Shown: positions 19,955 to 28,407 of the stretch, piece after piece
Layout of the letters: the number at the start of each line of letters is the position of its first letter
Position numbering within the stretch: position 1 is the stretch's first letter
Source: an uncultured Acidimicrobiales bacterium
Lineage (GTDB): Bacteria > Actinomycetota > Acidimicrobiia > Acidimicrobiales > CALAML01
DNA length: 33,047 nt
Direction of reading: 5' to 3'
Assembly (NCBI GenBank): GCA_937925845.1
Contig: CALAML010000055.1
Coordinates: 1 to 33,047 of the forward strand
Made by a program: the position numbers and the translations under genes
The notes under the pieces: model-generated
Database searches by the model: none
Told to the model about the DNA's origin: nothing
What the model saw: the letters and a program-made list of their open reading frames with translations, nothing else

Positions 19955-20371
19955 CAGTGCACCTATCGTCGCAGCCACCGGCCCGAGGCACAACCACACC
20001 CGAAGATCCCGCGATGTGTGCCACCCAGCTCCGCCAAACTCGGCGCCTGGCTGGGCTTCAGCCTTCGACGATTCACTCACCGTGGGTAGCGAATGGCCGC
20101 GACTCTCGGGGTATGATTTGCGACTAGAGTGGAGCGTTTGGCTGTTCAATTGGCGTTCAACCCTGGCAGACCCCCGCTTCACCACCCCTCGAAAACCCCT
20201 GGGGATTGTTGCTGGACTACTGGCGAACGCTATGAGAACGACTAACTTTTGGCTGGCGAGTTCCGAAGGCTGTAGTAGCGAAAGAAGTCGTTGTTACTCC
20301 GCCGGATCGCGACGTCCGGGACTCCAACTGCTCCCGGTTTGTCACGGAGCGTGAATGCAAGTGAGAGGCTG
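19955..20371 (+). promoter_or_regulatory. divergent intergenic region with candidate promoter for the polysaccharide locus
   Basis: I see no gene in these 417 bases. On the plus strand TTGCTG (20209-20214) and TATGAG (20231-20236) are 16 bases apart and form the best -35/-10 pair, about 135 bases before the ATG at 20372. A second -10-like TATGAT lies at 20112-20117 without a good -35. Two GTTCAA hexamers (20144-20149 and 20155-20160) are one helical turn apart and could bind a regulator. No clear promoter for the minus-strand lipoprotein gene was found. Confidence 0.4.
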
Positions 20372-22198
20372 ATGGATCAAGACCTCAATGCCCCCGTTGT
20401 GGAACTGAATGATTACCTGGCGATTCTGAAGCGTCGCTTGGGTCTCATCGTAGGTTCAGCCTTCATCTTCGCCCTGCTCGGTGGTGTGTGGAGCCAGCTC
20501 CAAGAAACGACCTACTCCGCAACGGTGGAGGTGAAGGTTGAGCCGATTCTGATCGACCAGATCGATACCGGAGCGTCACCGGCGAAGTTCATCGACCTCA
20601 CCACAGAGGTGGAGACCATTCGTTCGCCGCAGGTGGCGGCCATCGCCGCCGAAAAGATGGATATTCAGGAACGGCCGTCGAAGCTGCGAAAGTCCATCGA
20701 AGTCTCGCCGGTCGAAGATTCCCAGATCCTCAAGATCCGCTGCACCCGCAACCGGGGTCGCTTGGCCCAGGAGTGTGCACGAAAGTTCGCCGAGGCCTAC
20801 CGCGATTTCCGGTCAGAGTCGGCAATCCGGCTGATCGACTCCGAGCTCAACGAGTGGACCAAGGAACTGGAGGCGCTTGAAGCTTCCGATGCCGAGGTTG
20901 CTGGCGACGCTCGGGGCGAGGGTAACGCCGCCGATGCCGCCTCAGAAATTTTGAAGCAGAACAACCAGGCCCGCATCGGTGTGCGCCAGCGCATCTCCGG
21001 CCTAAATGCGCTGAAGGGCCGCGACTACGTGACCTTCCTCGACACCGACCTCAACCAGCCGAGCGCCGTGGCCCATGGTTCGAGTCTGCCGCTCAACGTG
21101 CTGATCGGCATGGTGCTCGGCACCCTGGTCGGTGTTGGTCTGGCCTTTCTTCGGGATCGAACCGATGACACCCTTAAGGACTCCGGGGAGTCCCTGGAAC
21201 GTATGGGCCTGCGGGTCCTTTCCGCCATTCCCCGACCGAGCGGCGGCATCGTGCGGAAACGCAACACCGGCGCCATCGAGGAAGCTGACAGCGCCATCAG
21301 TGAGGCCCACCGTCGGCTTCGCTCCAACGTGTTGTTCCTGGCCAACCGCGACAACACCCGGGTGTTGCTGGTGACCAGCCCTCAGGCTGAGTCCGGCATC
21401 ACCACCGTGACCGCCAACCTCGGTGTCTCGCTGGCTCGAGCCGGTAAGCGGGTGCTGGTAATCTCCGCCGCTCTGCGCAACTCGACCATGCACGAGCTCT
21501 TCCGGCTTCCAAACCATCAGGGCCTCTCTACGGTGCTGGAAAACCCACAGTCAGCCAACGCCGTCATCCAGCCCGCCCTCGGCATGTCGCATCTCGGTGT
21601 CATGGTGGCCGGCCCCAGTGTTGAACAGCCGGCCGAACTTCTGTCTCGTCCCACTTTTCCCGCCATCATTCGGGGTCAGCTCGATCGCTTCGACCTGATC
21701 ATCATCGAAGGCCCGCCGGTCCTCGCGGTGTCCGATGCCTTGGCCGTAGCTCCCTACACCGACGGTGTTCTGCTCACCGTCGACAACGAATTCACGACCC
21801 GGACCGACGTCCGAAACGCTGTTGAGCAGCTCCGAGCGGTCGGCGGCAACGTCATTGGCTCGGTGCTGCTGAACTCCAAGACGAGTGGCTCCAACGGCGG
21901 AGGTTCTCTTGGCGCCGCCCTGCCGAGCGCGGCGGCATTACTCCGCAAGCCCGCAGCATCCGACAACGACACCCCGCCAGCCCCCTCAGCTCCCGCTGCC
22001 GCCGATTCTGGCCAGTGGGCTTCACCCGAAGACGCGGCGGTAAACGGCAACGGCCACGGAACCAACCATCCGGCTCCGGATCACCAGAACGGAACAACCG
22101 CGGGCCGGGCTCCGGGTGGCATTCCTATCCCACCCCCGCCTGGGGCTGCTTCGGGAGCCAACGTTCCTCACGCCGGTGAGGGCAGCAGTACCCAATGA
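20372..22198 (+). CDS. Wzz/BY-kinase-like polysaccharide copolymerase with degenerate ATPase motifs
   Basis: This 608-residue protein has the layout of a polysaccharide copolymerase fused to a tyrosine-kinase-like domain. TM1 lies at about residues 23-41, a short extracytoplasmic region with a coiled-coil-like stretch follows, TM2 is near 240-260, and an ATPase-like domain spans about 310-510. The domain keeps the fold landmarks, but the Walker A Lys is replaced by Ile (ESGITT, I343), the Walker A' Asp residues by Ser and Ala (VISAALRN, S365 and A367), and the Walker B Asp by Glu (IIIEGPP, E446). The Pro/Ala/Gly-rich C-terminus has no Tyr cluster. It probably sets chain length without kinase activity. 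The stop overlaps the next start (ATGA). The ATG at 20372 has GAGAGG upstream. Confidence 0.85.
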   Translation: MDQDLNAPVVELNDYLAILKRRLGLIVGSAFIFALLGGVWSQLQETTYSATVEVKVEPILIDQIDTGASPAKFIDLTTEVETIRSPQVAAIAAEKMDIQERPSKLRKSIEVSPVEDSQILKIRCTRNRGRLAQECARKFAEAYRDFRSESAIRLIDSELNEWTKELEALEASDAEVAGDARGEGNAADAASEILKQNNQARIGVRQRISGLNALKGRDYVTFLDTDLNQPSAVAHGSSLPLNVLIGMVLGTLVGVGLAFLRDRTDDTLKDSGESLERMGLRVLSAIPRPSGGIVRKRNTGAIEEADSAISEAHRRLRSNVLFLANRDNTRVLLVTSPQAESGITTVTANLGVSLARAGKRVLVISAALRNSTMHELFRLPNHQGLSTVLENPQSANAVIQPALGMSHLGVMVAGPSVEQPAELLSRPTFPAIIRGQLDRFDLIIIEGPPVLAVSDALAVAPYTDGVLLTVDNEFTTRTDVRNAVEQLRAVGGNVIGSVLLNSKTSGSNGGGSLGAALPSAAALLRKPAASDNDTPPAPSAPAAADSGQWASPEDAAVNGNGHGTNHPAPDHQNGTTAGRAPGGIPIPPPPGAASGANVPHAGEGSSTQ

Positions 22199-25100
22199 GT
22201 CTCCTCGCGCCTACACCGTCGAAGGCGATTGTCGGTGCGAGCCCCGCCACCAAATCGGGTGTGCTCCTTCGCGCCGACTGGGCCCTCTTTGGCATGATGG
22301 GCCTGTACCCGCTGTGGTGGGTACTCGGCGTCCAAATGTTCATGTGGGCCGTCATCCCCAACCTGATGTTGATCTCGGTGCTGATGCGGCCGCCGATCGT
22401 CGTCCCCAAGGGCTTCTGGGTCTGGGCCGCTTTTCTGAGCTGGATGGTTGTGTCCGGCACTCAGATCGACACCATCACTCGCATGGCGGTGTTTGTTCTC
22501 CGCGCCGGTTGGTATTTTGGCGTGACCGGTTGGATGCTGTTGCTGCTCGACCGGCGGCGAGTGCGCCGCACCGAGGCCATCCTTAAGGTCCTCACGTTGA
22601 TGTGGATTTTCACCGTTGTCGGCGGCCTCGCCGGCCTGGCGTTTCCGTTCTTTTCCTTTGGCACCCTGGCCCGAGCCGTAATGCCCGGCTTCCTACTCGA
22701 AGACCAGTTTGTGTCCTCGATGGTTACCCCCGGTCTGGCCGACGTTCAGGAGGCCGCCGGTGGCACCCCTCGACCGAGGGCCCCGTACGGCTTCACCAAC
22801 GGTTGGGGCGCGGCGCTGGCGCTCCTGACGCCGTTCGCCATCGCCAGTATCCAGACGCCCAATGTGGGCATCAACAAACGATTCCTACAGATCATGCTGG
22901 TCATCAGCGTGATCCCCGGCGTGCTGTCGCTCAACCGTGGCCTGTGGATCAGCCTCAGCCTCGGTCTGATCTACGCCGCTGTCCGCCTTGGCGCTCGAGG
23001 CCAGGTGAAGGCCCTGGCTGCGGTGCTTGGCCTCTGTGTTGCGGTGGTCATCGCGCTGTTTGTTACCCCGCTTGGCGATATCGCCACCGACCGAGTCGAC
23101 AACGGCCACTCCGATGAAGGTCGAGCCAGCCTCTACCAGGAAACGATCAAGAAGGTATCGGAGTCGCCGGTGATCGGGTTTGGCGGGCCCCGTCCCCAGT
23201 CCTCGTTTGTCCAGGGTCCGTCTCTCGGTACCCACGGACACCTGTGGTTGGTGTTGATGTCGCAGGGGTTTGTCGGCGCGGCGTTGTACTTCGGTTTCTG
23301 CGCCAGCATGCTTTGGCACACCCGAAGTCCGAACACCGCGATGGGATTTTGGGGCCATATCGCCGTGTTTATCGGGATGATCCAGATCTTTTTCTACGGC
23401 CAGTTGCCGGTGGAGATTTTCTTTATCTTCTCCGGCGCCATGATCGCCTTGCGCGAATCTGGCGGAGATCGCCGGTCGGCGCGTCAGCGGTGGCGGCCGC
23501 TGCCACCTGATACCGCCTTGAGCAGCGCCGCACCGGCGGCCGCCTCGGCGACAGTCTCGACCGGTTCCGGGAAGTCGCTCTTCAGCCGAAGCCAGCCCGC
23601 GGCCCCACCACAAACAACCGCGGCACGGCTTCGCGACCGTGCCGCTCTCACCGTCGGCCGTTCCTACGGTGCGCTGGGCGCACCCGCTTCAGCTGCGGCG
23701 GCCACCGCCGATACCGGAACCACCCTCTCCCCTCCTGCTCCGGCGCCCGACCCCCAACCGGTGGTTGTGCCCGATCCCCCACCACCCATTGGGCCCGACT
23801 CGGATCCGCCACGCTCGACGCCAGCCGGCCACGGTGACGAAGCTGGTGACCACACCGAAACGGGCACCCCCGCCGCGCCAACCACGCCGGCCGCCAAGCG
23901 CTCCGAATCGCATCTTGCACCGCCTGCACCGAATCAGGCGCCACCGGGAACTTCCGACGAAACATCCCAATCGGACGGCGAGACCACCGATGAGGCCGAA
24001 CCGCCAACTGGTCCACGGTCCGGTCCACGTTCGGTCACCCCTGGTCTGTGGAAACGGTCCAAGCCGGGCGAGCGCCAGATCGACACCACCCCGTTGGTCT
24101 CGATTGCCCCCCAGCAGGGTTCGGTTGCACCGAACCTGGAACCGGTCGACAGCGACGATCCGTTGGTCTGGCTCAGCTCGATCCTCTTTGGGCCGGAGGC
24201 CCAGCGCCAGCTTGTTCGAGGTGCCACCCCACTCGGCCCAAACCAGCGCACCCTGGCTGAGTACCTGGTGCAGGACGAGTCCAACCCGCGCTTCCTGCTC
24301 CAGAACCACCGTCGGGCCATGGCCACCGGCGTTCACCGCTACCACGACGCCATGCCCCGGTCATCGCGTCTGCGCAACCGCAGCGCATCGATCGGAGCCC
24401 GGACCGGCCTGGCTTCACGCCTTTGGCGAGGTCGGGTTCGCCTGGTCTCTTCCAATCCTCTGGCCGCCGACGGTCGCAGCTCACTCCTCACCCATCTGGC
24501 CGAAGTTCTGGGCGAGGACACGGTCTTCACCTCGCTCACGCTCGGGCCGCCGAAGCGGGCCAACCGCAAGCCGGTGATTCAAATGATCCGGCCCGACGGC
24601 CAAGTGATCGCCTTCGTAAAGGTTGGCTGGAATCACACCACCCGTGAGCTGGTTCGCAACGAGGTCAGCTGGCTACGGAGCCTCGAAGCCGCCAACCTCA
24701 CCGCGTTCCAGGTTCCGACCCTGCTCCACTCCGGCACATGGCGCGGTCTCGAAATCGCGGCGATGACCGCGGTTCCGAGCGACGTGCGTTCAAGCCGCGA
24801 TCCCCACACGCCGCCCCCGGTTCAGGTCTTCCACCAGATCGCCGAACTGGCTGGCATCGAGGAGCACCGGCTGATCCACAGCCACTTCGCCCGCCGCATC
24901 GAGAACTACCTCAGACCGTCTCCAGCTCTGGGAACGGTCGTGCGATTCCTCGAAAAGCATCGTGACGAAGACGTCGCCTTCGGAACCTGGCACGGCGACT
25001 TCAGTCCCTGGAACATGTCGACCACGGCCAGCGGCCTGCACCTCCTCGACTGGGAATTTGCTGCTCACCAGGTCCCGTATGGCTTTGATTGTTTCCACTT

Positions 25101-25353
25101 CTTCCTTCAGGTCGCGTTGGTATTGGACCAAAAGTCCGCGGCCGAATCGCTCGATATCGCACGCGCCCAGGGCGGGGCGCTGCTGGTCGAGCTTGGCATC
25201 GAACCGGAGAAGATCGATCTGATCTTTGGGTGCTACCTGGCGGAGACCATCGCCAGGTCCCGGTTCCTGGTCTCTGACGGCGAGCCACCACGGTTGGTGC
25301 GCTTGGCTGAAGAGGCAGAGTTTCGACTCAAAGAGATCGACGGCACCCGGTGA
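22195..25353 (+). CDS. O-antigen ligase/polymerase-like membrane protein fused to a phosphotransferase-family kinase domain
   Basis: 1052 residues in one frame. The N-terminal part (about 25-415) is a multi-helix membrane protein of the O-antigen ligase/Wzy type, with SLNRGLWISLSLGLIYA, SPVIGFGGPRP and LGTHGHLWLVLMSQGFVGAA, the usual periplasmic-loop and His-containing segments. A Pro/Ala-rich linker of about 200 residues follows. The C-terminal 300-400 residues have aminoglycoside-phosphotransferase-type kinase signatures: Lys in AFVKVGWN (K809), Glu in RNEVSWL (E823), the catalytic loop HGDFSPWN (H933, D935, N940) and the metal-binding LLDWEF (D952). All catalytic residues look intact. It is translationally coupled to the Wzz-like gene. 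The acceptor of the kinase is unknown. Confidence 0.85.
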   Translation: MSLLAPTPSKAIVGASPATKSGVLLRADWALFGMMGLYPLWWVLGVQMFMWAVIPNLMLISVLMRPPIVVPKGFWVWAAFLSWMVVSGTQIDTITRMAVFVLRAGWYFGVTGWMLLLLDRRRVRRTEAILKVLTLMWIFTVVGGLAGLAFPFFSFGTLARAVMPGFLLEDQFVSSMVTPGLADVQEAAGGTPRPRAPYGFTNGWGAALALLTPFAIASIQTPNVGINKRFLQIMLVISVIPGVLSLNRGLWISLSLGLIYAAVRLGARGQVKALAAVLGLCVAVVIALFVTPLGDIATDRVDNGHSDEGRASLYQETIKKVSESPVIGFGGPRPQSSFVQGPSLGTHGHLWLVLMSQGFVGAALYFGFCASMLWHTRSPNTAMGFWGHIAVFIGMIQIFFYGQLPVEIFFIFSGAMIALRESGGDRRSARQRWRPLPPDTALSSAAPAAASATVSTGSGKSLFSRSQPAAPPQTTAARLRDRAALTVGRSYGALGAPASAAAATADTGTTLSPPAPAPDPQPVVVPDPPPPIGPDSDPPRSTPAGHGDEAGDHTETGTPAAPTTPAAKRSESHLAPPAPNQAPPGTSDETSQSDGETTDEAEPPTGPRSGPRSVTPGLWKRSKPGERQIDTTPLVSIAPQQGSVAPNLEPVDSDDPLVWLSSILFGPEAQRQLVRGATPLGPNQRTLAEYLVQDESNPRFLLQNHRRAMATGVHRYHDAMPRSSRLRNRSASIGARTGLASRLWRGRVRLVSSNPLAADGRSSLLTHLAEVLGEDTVFTSLTLGPPKRANRKPVIQMIRPDGQVIAFVKVGWNHTTRELVRNEVSWLRSLEAANLTAFQVPTLLHSGTWRGLEIAAMTAVPSDVRSSRDPHTPPPVQVFHQIAELAGIEEHRLIHSHFARRIENYLRPSPALGTVVRFLEKHRDEDVAFGTWHGDFSPWNMSTTASGLHLLDWEFAAHQVPYGFDCFHFFLQVALVLDQKSAAESLDIARAQGGALLVELGIEPEKIDLIFGCYLAETIARSRFLVSDGEPPRLVRLAEEAEFRLKEIDGTR

Positions 25354-25402
25354 TGACGAGTACCGAAACCCCCACCCCCCAAACTCGTGTCAGAGGTTCG
25401 TC

Positions 25403-26104
25403 ATGGCTGACCCCCACAGCTCTACACCACCAAGTAGCCCCGGCGGCGAAGATGAGTTCTCCGCGGACCCCGCGGCCTTGGAGACCACGCCCAACTCCGT
25501 CGGGGTTGCGTCGGCGTCTGAATCGAAAGGGCTGTTCCAGCCCATTCCGATAGCCCTCGCCGTCATCGCCATCCTCGCCCTCGGCGTGCTCTTTGTTGCG
25601 TGCCGCGGTGGTTCCAACGACGGTGTCGCCGCGCCCGGCAGTGACTCTGACGATCCGTTGGCCTCGGTTACCGACTCCGACGACTCCGACGCAGCCGATT
25701 CAGGCTCTGACGATTCCAGCGCTGTCGATTCAGGCGCTGACGACTCGACCGATACTGCCCCCGAGGACCTCTCCGACCCGGATCGCCTCGGCATCGATGA
25801 CGAGCCACCGCCGCCAGCGTCGGTTCCAAGTGACGTCGAGGGTTCTTTGGCCTGCGCCAAGGTTGAGGCCGCCTTGATCGCCGCCGAATCCGGCGACGTT
25901 GATGCCATCGACGCTGAGCTGGCTACGGCTCGCGATCGTCTGACTCAGGCCGGTCCGGTGCTTACCGAGGCGGGCACCAACCTCATTCCGCAGTCGAGTG
26001 ATGAGGAGGACTGGCAGGCAAATGCCTACGACTTCCTCGACGTGTGCTCGTCGACGGGTTACGAGCCCTTTGTCACCCGACCCGAGGCTGGGGCTGATGG
26101 CTGA
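25403..26104 (+). CDS. membrane-anchored Ser/Asp-rich protein of unknown function
   Basis: 233 residues from an ATG preceded by AGAGG. A hydrophilic N-terminus leads to one membrane helix (about 47-67) ending in FVAC, which could be a lipobox-like Cys or just the end of a helix. Residues 80-130 are a Ser/Asp-rich low-complexity stalk with SDSDD, DSGSDDSSAVDSGADDS and similar runs. A C-terminal helical domain (about 148-220) has two Cys (C151, C215) that could form a disulfide outside the cell. No family is recognised. It lies 49 bases after the polymerase-kinase gene on the same strand. Its 3' end overlaps the convergent acyltransferase gene by 32 bases. Confidence 0.7.
   Translation: MADPHSSTPPSSPGGEDEFSADPAALETTPNSVGVASASESKGLFQPIPIALAVIAILALGVLFVACRGGSNDGVAAPGSDSDDPLASVTDSDDSDAADSGSDDSSAVDSGADDSTDTAPEDLSDPDRLGIDDEPPPPASVPSDVEGSLACAKVEAALIAAESGDVDAIDAELATARDRLTQAGPVLTEAGTNLIPQSSDEEDWQANAYDFLDVCSSTGYEPFVTRPEAGADG
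25664..25763 (+). repeat. Ser/Asp-coding low-complexity DNA
   Basis: Imperfect repeats built from GACTCCGACGA and GATTCAGGCnCTGACGA encode the Ser/Asp stalk of the surrounding gene. The two GATTCAGGC copies are 30 bases apart, so the segment looks like a diverged 30-base tandem duplication. Confidence 0.6.
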
Positions 26105-26666
26105 CCCCGTCCGCAGTAAGAATCACCGCCGGGTTACCGCGAGCCACACCGCCAGCGGGCACATCCTTCGTGACCACCGCGCTGGCGCCGATCTTGGCTC
26201 CATCACCGATAGTGATCGGACCGATAATCACCGCGTTGGCGCCGATCTCGACGTTGTCGCCGATCACCGGACAGGCACTGTCGGTACCGTCAGCCAGCAC
26301 CTTGTTGCCGATGACCACGCCGCTGCGCAGAAGGGCGTTGGCTCCAATCACGGTGTGACAGTTCACCACACAACCCTGGCCGTGCTGCACGATCAGACCC
26401 GACCCGATGTCGGTCTTGGCCGGCACCTCGATGCCGAGAAACCACTCAACGATCACGCGGTAGGCCACCAGATAGGGAATGCCAGCGAACCATGCGGCTC
26501 GGTTGGTGTGCTTCTTTTGGGCTACCGACTGCGCCAGCCGAAACAGCGGCACAACCAACAGCCCCTTACCGTTGCCCATGTTGCGGGCGATATCGGCTCG
26601 CAACCAGTCGCCAAGCGGCGCATCGGGGGGCAGCGACTGGCTGTTGATCGAGGTCTCAGCACTCAT
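26073..26666 (-). CDS. hexapeptide-repeat acetyltransferase (serine acetyltransferase/WcaB-like)
   Basis: 197 residues starting at an ATG with GGAG eight bases upstream. The N-terminal helical part (DWLRADIARNMGNG...) resembles serine acetyltransferase-type acyltransferases found in polysaccharide loci. The C-terminal part is a left-handed beta helix with repeats such as VIGDNVEIGANAVIIGPITI and DGAKIGASAVVTKDVPAGG. A catalytic His candidate lies in LIVQHGQGCVVN. It probably transfers an acetyl group from acetyl-CoA to a sugar precursor; a cysteine-biosynthesis role is less likely because no cysK gene is nearby. It is the only minus-strand gene in the polysaccharide locus and is divergent from the flippase. 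Its end overlaps the Ser/Asp-rich gene. Confidence 0.86.
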   Translation of the reverse strand: MSAETSINSQSLPPDAPLGDWLRADIARNMGNGKGLLVVPLFRLAQSVAQKKHTNRAAWFAGIPYLVAYRVIVEWFLGIEVPAKTDIGSGLIVQHGQGCVVNCHTVIGANALLRSGVVIGNKVLADGTDSACPVIGDNVEIGANAVIIGPITIGDGAKIGASAVVTKDVPAGGVARGNPAVILTADGVSHQPQPRVG

Positions 26667-26772
26667 GTTGTGGGCTCCGGTCGACGAACGGTGGGGCGGG
26701 AGATCGGTTGGGGTACTGCGGCCGAGCACTCCCGCTCCTGTGAATCGTTGTCGGCCACTTTGCAGTCTGGCG

Positions 26773-26782
26773 TAAGTTTTTC
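26773..26782 (+). promoter_or_regulatory. -10-like element directly before the flippase start
   Basis: TAAGTT at 26773-26778 lies four bases before the GTG start at 26783 and no Shine-Dalgarno sequence is present, which suggests a leaderless transcript. A TTGTCG sequence about 19 bases further upstream could be the -35. The ten bases AGTTTTTCGT here also occur directly before the DUF4388 gene. Confidence 0.35.
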
Positions 26783-28405
26783 GTGACCACGACCTCCCCG
26801 CCTCCATCGGGCTCCGCCCCGCCTACGACCCCTGGCAGCAATGGCCAGTTGGCGTCGGTGGCGCGCGGCGGCGCGTTGGCCCTGGCGGGGTCGGTCATCT
26901 TTGCCGTCTCGAACTTCCTACTGTTTTTTGTTATCGCCAAGCACTACAACCCTCGGGTCGCTGGTGCCTTCTTCACCGCCACCGCCATCTTCCAAATCTT
27001 GACTCGGGTGGCCGAGCTCGGCGTTTCGACCGGCCTGATCCGTACCATTTCAACGGCGCGGGTTCATCGCCAGATGCACCGGTACCGGCCGGTCCTGCAG
27101 TGGGCCCTCATCCCGGTTGCCGCCGTCGGTCTGGCTCTGATGCTGGCGGTGTATGGCATGGCCAGCCCAATCGCCGAACTCCTTCCGGCGGACGGAACGC
27201 CAGCCGAGGTCGATATCGAGCGATCCCTGATCACCACGTTCTTCCAGCTCCTGGCCCCGTTTCTCCCCATCGCCGCTCTCTACCAAGCGCTGGTAAACGC
27301 CACCCGAAGTTTCTCCACGATGAAGCCGTTTGTCGCCATCGAGCGCATCGCCAAGTCGGCGATGCAGCTTCTACTGGTGAGCATCGTCGCCTTTATGTCC
27401 GACACGTTTTCCACCGATCTCCTGGTGATCGCGTGGGCCCTGCCGATCCTGCTCTCGTGTATCCCGACCGTGTTCTGGTTTGCCAAGCTCTACCAGAAAG
27501 CTCATCGCGGGGTGGCGCCCGAACCGGTGGTCGACAACGCCCGGGAGCAGGTGCGGGCGTTCTGGAGTTTCACCTCGGCCCGCTCGGTCGCCAGCATCGC
27601 CCAGAGCGTCGTCCAGTTCATCGATATTCCTCTGGTGGCCCTCTTTGTTGGCGTCGATGAGGCCGGCATCTACGGTGTGGCATCACGTTTTCTCCAGGTC
27701 GGCACTTTTGCCAGCTTGTCGGTGTCGCAAGTCATGCAGCCCAAGATCAGCGAGGCCTTCGCCCGCAAGGACCAGGCCGGCGCCGACGAGTTGTATAAGT
27801 TCTCGACCGCCTGGTTGGTGTTGATCACCGCCCCCATCTACCTCCTGGTTGCCCTGTTCCCGGAACCGCTGCTCGAGATCTTTGGACCGGAATACGTGTC
27901 GGCCCGCGGCGTCCTTGTCATCTTGTCGATGGCAACCCTCTTCGGCTCATTCTGCGGCGCCGCCGACACGGTCTTGATCATGGGTGGCAGTTCCCGTCTC
28001 AGCCTGATGAACCTGGTGGTGTCGGCCATCACCAACATCGGTCTTAACGTGTTGCTGCTCAAGGTGCTGGGTTGGGGCATCGAGGGTGCGGCCGTTGCTT
28101 GGGCTGTCAGCATTCTGTTGCAGAAACTCCTCCCGGTAAGCCAGGTGATCCGCACCATGTCGTTGAGCCCCTTTGGTACCGCTTCGGTGATCGCTGGGTG
28201 GACGGCAATGGCCACTGTTGGTGTCATCGCCCTCGCCGCCCGTGCGATGTTTCCCAACACGCTGCTGGTGGCGGTGGCGGCCGGTATTGCTGGCGCCATC
28301 ATGTACGCCGCAGTGTTGTCGACCCGCATGCAGGCCACCGGACTCGATATCGCACTCGGATCCTTCAGTCGTTCCGACAAGGGTCGCCGGACTGGAAAGG
28401 GCTGA
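26783..28405 (+). CDS. polysaccharide flippase (Wzx/MVF-type transporter)
   Basis: 540 residues with about 14 hydrophobic helices. The first membrane segment is GGALALAGSVIFAVSNFLLF, preceded by a Pro/Ser/Thr-rich cytoplasmic tail; the pattern of paired helices, with charged loops such as FARKDQAGADELYKFSTAW, is typical of lipid-linked oligosaccharide flippases. It would move undecaprenyl-linked repeat units across the membrane to the polymerase. The GTG start has no ribosome binding site. Two bases separate it from the next gene, whose ribosome binding site lies in its last codons. Confidence 0.9.
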   Translation: MTTTSPPPSGSAPPTTPGSNGQLASVARGGALALAGSVIFAVSNFLLFFVIAKHYNPRVAGAFFTATAIFQILTRVAELGVSTGLIRTISTARVHRQMHRYRPVLQWALIPVAAVGLALMLAVYGMASPIAELLPADGTPAEVDIERSLITTFFQLLAPFLPIAALYQALVNATRSFSTMKPFVAIERIAKSAMQLLLVSIVAFMSDTFSTDLLVIAWALPILLSCIPTVFWFAKLYQKAHRGVAPEPVVDNAREQVRAFWSFTSARSVASIAQSVVQFIDIPLVALFVGVDEAGIYGVASRFLQVGTFASLSVSQVMQPKISEAFARKDQAGADELYKFSTAWLVLITAPIYLLVALFPEPLLEIFGPEYVSARGVLVILSMATLFGSFCGAADTVLIMGGSSRLSLMNLVVSAITNIGLNVLLLKVLGWGIEGAAVAWAVSILLQKLLPVSQVIRTMSLSPFGTASVIAGWTAMATVGVIALAARAMFPNTLLVAVAAGIAGAIMYAAVLSTRMQATGLDIALGSFSRSDKGRRTGKG

Positions 28406-28407
28406 AC

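Noticed and set aside
23639..24577. 312-codon plus-strand frame overlapping the polymerase-kinase linker
   Set aside because: Arg/Pro-rich product in another frame of the fusion gene. It was considered as a sign of a frameshift, but the main frame stays open with intact kinase motifs on both sides of it.
25350..25553. 67-codon frame starting at the stop of the fusion gene
   Set aside because: Its position looks like translational coupling, but the Pro/Arg/Thr-rich product overlaps the better supported Ser/Asp protein in another frame.
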